From: Hymenopus coronatus
Lineage: Eukaryota > Arthropoda > Insecta > Mantodea > Hymenopodidae
Length of the DNA stretch: 64,000 bases
Assembly: GCA_030762935.1 (NCBI GenBank)
Contig: CM060900.1
Coordinates: 368,791,132-368,855,131, forward strand
Direction: 5' to 3'
A program made the translations under genes and the position numbers. The notes beneath the pieces are model-generated. The model ran no database searches. It worked only from the letters and a program-made list of their open reading frames with translations, and was not told the DNA's origin. Of this stretch, positions 58,402 through 64,000 are shown one piece after another; the first letter of the stretch is position 1, and each line of letters opens with the position of its first letter.

Positions 58402-60670
58402 GCTCAGCTATCCTAAACACAGGCATTCATTCTTGCTAATCAAACTTAAAGTTATAGGCAAAGCGTCCAACACTAGAATTATTTTAACTTCTAGTTCAAA
58501 GTTTAATCAAAACACAATAACACATTTTCTACTGATGTTGAATTTTCAATATTTGCCTGTTAGGTTACAATGATTGCTGAAATACTGCTTTTCAAATCTG
58601 CGAGTTGGGTTGATAGCTGCCATGCTATCGGAATAACAAAGAAAGCATATGACAAACTTCATTTTCATACCATCTATGCAAGTACGCTTGAGACCCTTTA
58701 CACGAGCAAACAGAAGTTGGGTATTTACTTTTGTTATAGATTGTACACATGCAGAAAAACTTCATAAATATTTATAAATATCATCATTTTATTTTTCTTG
58801 AAAGCATTAATATATGCTTTTAAAAGTGCTTAATATAATATGGAGCGTTTTCTTAAGAAAAATAAAAAACTTAGTATTTAAGGTTTTTTGCTTCTCTTCA
58901 AAGTATTTTCTGTATTTCTTCCTCCCTCCCCCTCCTACCCATTATTCCTAATCATAGTTAATTTTGCAAGAGCAGCAATCAGTAGAGTGCCATCAAGTAG
59001 TGAAGGATTAACCGAGGCAATATTAACTGTGAATATTAAGTTAAGATAGCACTTATTATATCAGATAAGCATTGTCATGTCCCTTCGTTTACATTACAGT
59101 GTGAGAATTACAAATTTACACATAAAATTGTTTTATCAGCCAAACTCGAATGTGCATATATTATTTTTATTCTAATAGGTGTCCAATAAGACATTGATCA
59201 ATCATGAAGTATTATAAGCACATGTTTATGCATAATATGTCTATGATACATAAAATATAAGTCTATATATTGACTTATAATATCAAAGCTTGTTCTGATA
59301 GCATGCATGTGTACAATTTTGGTGCCCTCTCCCATCTTCTCTTTTGCATTGGGCTTGCCATATAAGTGTGTGTTTATGTTGGTCACCTTCTTATTAAACT
59401 GTTAAATCATTTTTGCCGCTCTCTCTTTCTTTGTATGCTCATTCATTTTCTTTATTTCACCAATCCTGTTGTTCACATCTTTATTTATTTTTTCATTTCT
59501 TTGATTTCAGAGTCATCTTTATTATTGCTCAGATATCTTTTCAGGTTTTCCTCTTTCTAGGTTCCACTTCTGCTTTTTAAATACAGCAAATAAATTAATT
59601 AATTTAAAACTTATTTTCAATCCTTTATATAGATAAAAAAACAACATAACTTTATATATTGATGATGGCACTCTTTGAGATTTTTCTGCTAGCACTCCCA
59701 TATCAAAGCTACCTGCTTGTCTATTTTGTCTGTTACATTTTCAAGTACCAGAAACCTTCCAGAGTTTGCAATAATGCTGTTCTGATTTCTTCCTGTACAT
59801 TTCTCCATTTTCTGAAACATCTGATACATGTAGTCAAATCTGTTATTAATGTGTCCAGTACATTAACTTTTTTGTGAAAAGTGAATAATGCAAGTTGGCT
59901 GAGGTTATGCAACAATTTTGAAACTATTTTTATGTGTTTAACAAAGTTTGTTCACTCCATAAAATAAAATAATTTGAAATTTGTCCTTAAAATTCTAAGA
60001 AATAATAGTTCAGTTTTCACTGTCACTTCACTTTTCCTCATGATGTAGTGGCAAGTAATGAAGTACATGTGGAGCATCCTGTTCTTCCTTGTGCTTCACT
60101 CTCTGTGGAATCAAAGGCAAGCCTCTCTAATTGCAGCACACGAGTTATCAGCACTTTATGGGATATCAGAACAATAACTCACTCACTCAATGAGCAGGCT
60201 TGCTTTAATAGCCACTGGAGTTTTTGAGTGTGTTCTAGAATGTTCAGAAGGCAGAAAGAAAGAAGCTTGCAAAGCACTCAAATTATCTCTCGTAAGTCAT
60301 AGAGCTTCTGGTGTTAATACACTTAACTGTTCAACCAGTTGGTGGGTGGATGGGCTCCTTCTAATAAGCTTTGCCCATAGCCTCTGTGTCCCAATATTTA
60401 AGAGCCTATTACACTTAAAAATATATTTCTAATTCAGTACATTTACAGATCATCTTGAATAAGTGCAAATTTTCACTTCTGTGACTTTCATAGTTATTGA
60501 GGGAAATGTGCATATTGTTAGGTAATACAGTTTGTGTATAATCTGAATAGATGTTTAACACGAAAACATAACCTCTTACTGGAGAGAATAAAAAATTCAA
60601 TAAATTGATAATTTAGAGAGAGAGAGGGGGGGAGAAAATTTATGTATTCATCAATTTTTAAATCTGGCAA
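58402..60670. other. Intronic stretch, nothing recognised
   Basis: AT-rich with small open frames. The best, 58570-58767, has no recognisable domain. Confidence 0.5.
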
Positions 60671-61270
60671 TGAGAACATGCTCTCTTTTTCTTTCTGTTT
60701 GCAAAAGACTTGACTGGAAGATGCATATTTAGAGAAATATGTCAAAGAAGTTTTGGAATGCTCACAAAGGGTCTTCGATTTGATGATTCCACAACCCATG
60801 AGGAGAGGGAAAAAACTGACCATGCAGCTGAAATCTTAGCAATATTTGATACCTTTATGTACAATTCACAAGAGATGTATTGCCCTAGTGAGAATGTGAC
60901 AGAACAAAATATTCATCTCTTTCAGAGGGAGATGTTGTTTTTGTATGTACATTCCGAAAAAAAAACAGCAAAATATGGAATCAAAATTCATTGTCTCGCT
61001 GTTTCAATTTGTTCATACCTATTCAATGCTTACATTTACACTGGGAAAGATAGTGATGGTATTGGGTTGTTTGTAGAAGATCACAAACTTTTGAAACTGA
61101 CCCAGTCAACTGTACGTTTATGCAAACCCATAGAAGAATCTAACTGAAATGTTACTGCTGACAACTGGTTTCCATCCATTGAACTAGTAAAAGAGTTCAA
61201 AAATAGATTTCTGACACATGTGGTACAATGAAAAAGAATAAATCTGTTATACCATCAGAGTTCAAAGTTG
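60671..61270 (+). pseudogene. piggyBac-like transposase fragment, plus strand
   Basis: The 145-codon frame 60710-61147 covers the middle of a piggyBac transposase: LTKGLRFDDSTTHEERE, IFDTFMYNSQEMYCPSENVT, KTAKYGIKIHCLAVSI and the FNAYIYTGKD block. After its stop the same frame continues with VTADNWFPSIELVKEFKNRF (second catalytic Asp). At the first catalytic site, family members read Val-Thr-Ile-Asp-Glu; here VTEQNIHLF has lost the Asp. No terminal repeats or TTAA were found, and the N- and C-terminal domains are missing. It is a different lineage from the element at 48 kb. Confidence 0.8.
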
Positions 61271-61303
61271 ATAAACCCAGGCCAGTAGGATCAGCTCTTT
61301 ATG

Positions 61304-61453
61304 GAGAGGGAGGGAGGGAGGGAGATAGAGAGGGAGGGAGGGGGAGAGATAGAGAGGGAGGGAGGGAGGGAGAGAGATAGAGAAGAAGGGAGAGAGAGAT
61401 AGAGAGGGAGGGAGAGAGAGATAGAGAGGGAGGGAGAGAGAGAGAGAGAGAGT
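61304..61453. repeat. Purine microsatellite (GGGA/GAGATA)n
   Basis: About 150 bases of pure G/A-rich repeats: (GGGA)n blocks alternating with GAGAGATAGA units. It abuts the truncated 5' end of the next Penelope-like copy, with a T9 run between. Confidence 0.95.
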
Positions 61454-61479
61454 GGTTTTTTTTTTCAGTATTTGTATTT

Positions 61480-62818
61480 CACCTTAAGATAAGATACTTT
61501 GATGTCACTTCCCTATTCCCAGCATCCCCATAGACAAACTCTGAAAACCTGGCTACAAAGCATAAACATACCTACAGAGGAAATGGAAGATCTTGTCCAG
61601 CTAACCAATTTATGTGTAAGACAGAACTACTTCACATTCAATAATAAATGTTATCAACAAACAACAGGGCTAGCAATGGAGAATCCTCTGTCACCATTCC
61701 TAGCTGACCTATACATGAGTAATTTTGAAACACACATCACTGAGGCATTCCCACATATATACAAAAAATGGTATAGGTATGTAGATGTCATCATCATAGT
61801 TCCAGAAAAACTCGTAAACAATGCACTCAAACTTCTTAACTTACAAAACAAGTCCATTCAGGTCACTTTAGAGACCGAACAGGAAGGAGTCCTACCATTC
61901 CTAGACATCAAAATAATAAGAACAGAAAAACATAACCTGACATTTGAAATACATAGAAAATCCACAAAAACAGATAACTATATAAAGTTTGATAGCTACA
62001 ACCCCACAACACACAAATATGCAGTCCTGAACAATTTAATGTATAGATTAGTACACATTCCCATGGAGAATAGTGAATACCAAAAAGAATACCAAAAGAT
62101 ACTCCAAACAGCAGTAGACAAGAGAATACATAAATACAAAAAACTGAACCGCATAACATGCACAACCACCCTACAGAACCTCAGTGACCAACCTCAGTTC
62201 AGAAAATTCACTTATCATCCTTGGGCACACAACAAACTTCAGAAAATCTTCAGGAATTATAACATCAACTTAGCTCCGAAAAACAACTACAGCATTCAGA
62301 AACTGCTGTGCAGAAATTTAAAAGATCCTATCCCTGCAAACAAAAAACTGGGAATTTATGAAATTAAATGCTCAGACTGTAATCTAGTATATATAGGAAG
62401 GACAAAGAGAAGTTTGGGGGCCAGATTAAAGGAAAACATGAGAAACCTAAAATACAAGCAAATAGAAAAATCAGCTGTTGCCTATAATTTTTGGACACCA
62501 GGACACGAAATCACACTGAATATAAAACTGTTAAAACCAGTGTATAAACCCACAGAATTAGATGTCTGGGAGAAGATCTATATCATGAAGAAAAAGAGCC
62601 ATATCATGAATTTTGATTTACCACCATACAGCAATCTCTGGAAGTTCATAGATCCAGCAACAGATGCCTCCACAAGTGATACACAACCACCCCCATTGTT
62701 GACGCCAATGAAGCAAGATTTAGTCTGAATTAAGGGTTCCCGAAACCGGTCCCAGTAAGTAAAAAGTAGTGATGTTTGTGGTTCAAAAACCGACTCAAAT
62801 TCCTTTGTTTTTTATTTA
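61480..62818 (+). mobile_element. Penelope-like element, 5'-truncated in the reverse transcriptase
   Basis: The largest Penelope copy in the window. It begins in RT motif A (YFDVTSLFP near 61496-61520), just after a purine microsatellite, and ends in a 3' segment whose sequence (CCGACTCAAATT) is shared with the copies at 39 and 58 kb. It lacks their last roughly 48 bases. No clear target duplication is visible. Protein wording matches the 38957 and 57879 copies, so all are one subfamily. Confidence 0.87.
61499..62728 (+). CDS. Penelope-like RT (C-terminal part) and GIY-YIG endonuclease
   Basis: 409 codons without a stop. Residues about 45-85: NKCYQQTTGLAMENPLSPFL, the RT motif B region; about 95: WYRYVDVIIIV, the catalytic motif where Penelope enzymes read Tyr-Val-Asp-Asp, so the second Asp is Val here. 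About 120-150: VLPFLDIKI. About 290-330: the GIY-YIG nuclease with LGIYEIKCSDCNLVYIGRTKR, including Arg of the R-x-x-x-R part. The first residues are out of frame: motif A sits in the neighbouring frame just upstream, so a one-base shift lies near 61520. The annotated start ATG is therefore artificial. The nuclease motif appears intact, the RT is not. Confidence 0.85.
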   Translation: MMSLPYSQHPHRQTLKTWLQSINIPTEEMEDLVQLTNLCVRQNYFTFNNKCYQQTTGLAMENPLSPFLADLYMSNFETHITEAFPHIYKKWYRYVDVIIIVPEKLVNNALKLLNLQNKSIQVTLETEQEGVLPFLDIKIIRTEKHNLTFEIHRKSTKTDNYIKFDSYNPTTHKYAVLNNLMYRLVHIPMENSEYQKEYQKILQTAVDKRIHKYKKLNRITCTTTLQNLSDQPQFRKFTYHPWAHNKLQKIFRNYNINLAPKNNYSIQKLLCRNLKDPIPANKKLGIYEIKCSDCNLVYIGRTKRSLGARLKENMRNLKYKQIEKSAVAYNFWTPGHEITLNIKLLKPVYKPTELDVWEKIYIMKKKSHIMNFDLPPYSNLWKFIDPATDASTSDTQPPPLLTPMKQDLV

Positions 62819-63052
62819 AATACTCAGTTATTTCGGTATAACAATTAGAAAAAAAAATTGGTGGGCATTTGTATGACTTTCCCTTTTCACTCAACAAGCA
62901 ACTCTTAATTGTATTCTATCATCTCTTGTTAATACAGGTGAACCTTCACTACTCGTTTCCTTGTATGTATAAGAAGAATACAATATGTTAAAGGATAGTC
63001 AAATCTTTTCAAAGGAAGTTATTATGGCTTATAAATTCTGTCTTCTTTGTAG
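62819..63052 (+). other. Intron end before the last candidate exon
   Basis: AT-rich; ends with the pyrimidine-rich acceptor TGTCTTCTTTGTAG. Nothing else recognised. Confidence 0.5.
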
Positions 63053-63109
63053 GAGCATGAAAAACCAAAAAAGAAAAGAAAAAAAAATTGCATTAAAAAA
63101 ACGTATAAG
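63053..63109 (+). CDS. Host gene, candidate 57-nt exon encoding a Lys-rich NLS-like peptide
   Basis: A 19-codon block between a strong acceptor (TCTTCTTTGTAG|GAG) and a strong donor (AAG|GTACGTG). It starts and ends in phase 0, matching the phase 0 end of the 45227-45351 exon. It reads EHEKPKKKRKKKNCIKKTYK, with a PKKKRKKK run resembling a classical nuclear localisation signal. The A-rich sequence makes open frames likely by chance, so support comes from the splice sites and phase. If real, it strengthens a nuclear role for the gene. Confidence 0.5.
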
Positions 63110-64000
63110 GTACGTGAACATTCAAATCAATAACAAATAAATCTTGGAAATGGTTAGTGCCTCAATAATTGTTATTTTACATAAACCGTATACTTCAACA
63201 AGATAAATATGTACAGGGTGTATCAGCTAGAACTTGCATTGCGAATATTTAGGAAATGGAAAGTGCTATTGACATGTAGTTTTCACATAATTTAATGATA
63301 GTCAGGGGCTTATATTTGTAGCATTATAAAAAAATTTAACAATGCTTAGGAACTGTATTTTTTGAACAAACATGCAATTTTTTAATGGAATAATGTCTAC
63401 TAATATTAACAAAATAAAAGTAGAGTAAATTAGATGTCAATGATATTTGTTGCAGGATTCTAGAGCAAGTATTTTATGAGGAGTTGTATTTTGAAAAGTT
63501 TCCACGCCAACAGTTGTTTGTTCCATTCAATGATTAGTTGCTAGGTAGGATGTTATGTATGTTTACATTATGTTTTCTGTTCATTGATTGCATTGCAACA
63601 CTCTAGTCAGTTGGTTTGTAATAGCTCAAGCAGCAAGTCTCAAGTGCTGTATGGGAGTTGCTAATGCAGAAGCGAAGTGAGGCTTGTAATGCTAGTGTAT
63701 CACATACTGACCAGCTCCCCTCCAAGTTTTGCATCGCCAGTATTGCCAAATCAACCACTAAGCTATGAGTCTCATTACACATCTTATATATTATACACCT
63801 TATATATGCATAACTGCTTTGCTAGCATAAAATTTACAGTTTTCACCTCATTTTCCTGCGCAAAACTTTAAAACTATTTGTATATTTATAATAAGCAAAT
63901 GTTTCATTTTGGTAGGTAATTTGCTCGTAGCTAGTAACAAAGATTTGCACTATTTGGAGTAATGTTTTAAAATGCAGGCAAATAATAGTTCTCTGGAATG
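63110..64000. other. Intronic stretch to the window end
   Basis: Starts with the donor GTACGTGAAC. No repeat, RNA or exon recognised further on. Confidence 0.5.

Noticed and set aside
58562..58767. Open frame after CTGTTAG as a host exon in phase 0
   Set aside because: No suitable donor restores the phase needed at 63053, and the peptide is unrecognised.
61908..62165. Cys-rich antisense frame opposite the Penelope gene
   Set aside because: Shadow of the real plus-strand coding frame.
1..64000. Search for CRISPR arrays, rRNA or intact tRNA genes
   Set aside because: No regularly spaced repeats, rRNA motifs or cloverleaf-forming tRNA sequences seen; tRNA-like boxes belong to SINE heads.

Overview
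The window reads as AT-rich nuclear DNA of an arthropod, most likely an insect with a large, repeat-rich genome. The basis is the mixture of element families (mariner, piggyBac, Penelope-like, CR1-like LINEs, an LTR/Gypsy element, several tRNA-derived SINEs), the long introns and the many microsatellites. I cannot name the species. There is no operon structure, no CRISPR array, no rRNA and no functional tRNA gene.

Host gene. One protein-coding gene appears to run left to right across most of the window. Its best exons are 11689-12406 (718 nt) and 45227-45351 (125 nt). Both have strong splice sites, and their phases fit exactly across a 32.8-kb intron. A 62-nt exon candidate (13159-13220) and a 57-nt Lys-rich exon candidate (63053-63109) also fit in phase on at least one side. 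The product looks like a basic nuclear protein with a nuclear-localisation-like patch and an Ala/Gln/Thr-rich segment; I do not recognise the family. Nearly everything else lies in its introns.

Left part (1-15.8 kb): mostly empty intronic or intergenic DNA with microsatellites, a repeat family (3.1-4.25 kb) carrying a nested SINE, a 181-bp tandem duplication (10.28-10.64 kb) and a decayed DUF7869-type gene (14.4-15.0 kb).

Middle (15.86-36.14 kb): a single 20.3-kb minus-strand LTR retrotransposon. It has two LTRs about 90% alike by eye, a primer-binding-type TGG site next to the right LTR, a polypurine tract next to the left LTR, and a 4-bp GTAT duplication outside both. Broken gag-pol occupies 30.5-35.4 kb. 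A near-intact CR1-like LINE (22.4-26.8 kb), two SINEs, a DUF7869 fragment and a 137-bp palindromic MITE are nested in it. About 9 kb of its 3' interior is unexplained.

Right part (36-64 kb): an old Penelope-like element (38.6-40.2 kb) is split by a 725-bp head-to-head pair of younger Penelope 3' ends inside an 11-bp target duplication. It is followed by a LINE tail (41.7-42.1 kb), a complete-ended mariner (46.39-47.69 kb) next to a complete-ended piggyBac (47.74-49.82 kb, TTAC duplication), a second CR1-like LINE (52.2-56.0 kb), a 5'-truncated Penelope copy (57.88-58.39 kb), a piggyBac fragment (60.7-61.3 kb) and a larger Penelope copy with a GIY-YIG domain (61.5-62.8 kb). All element genes carry frameshifts, stops or lost catalytic residues.
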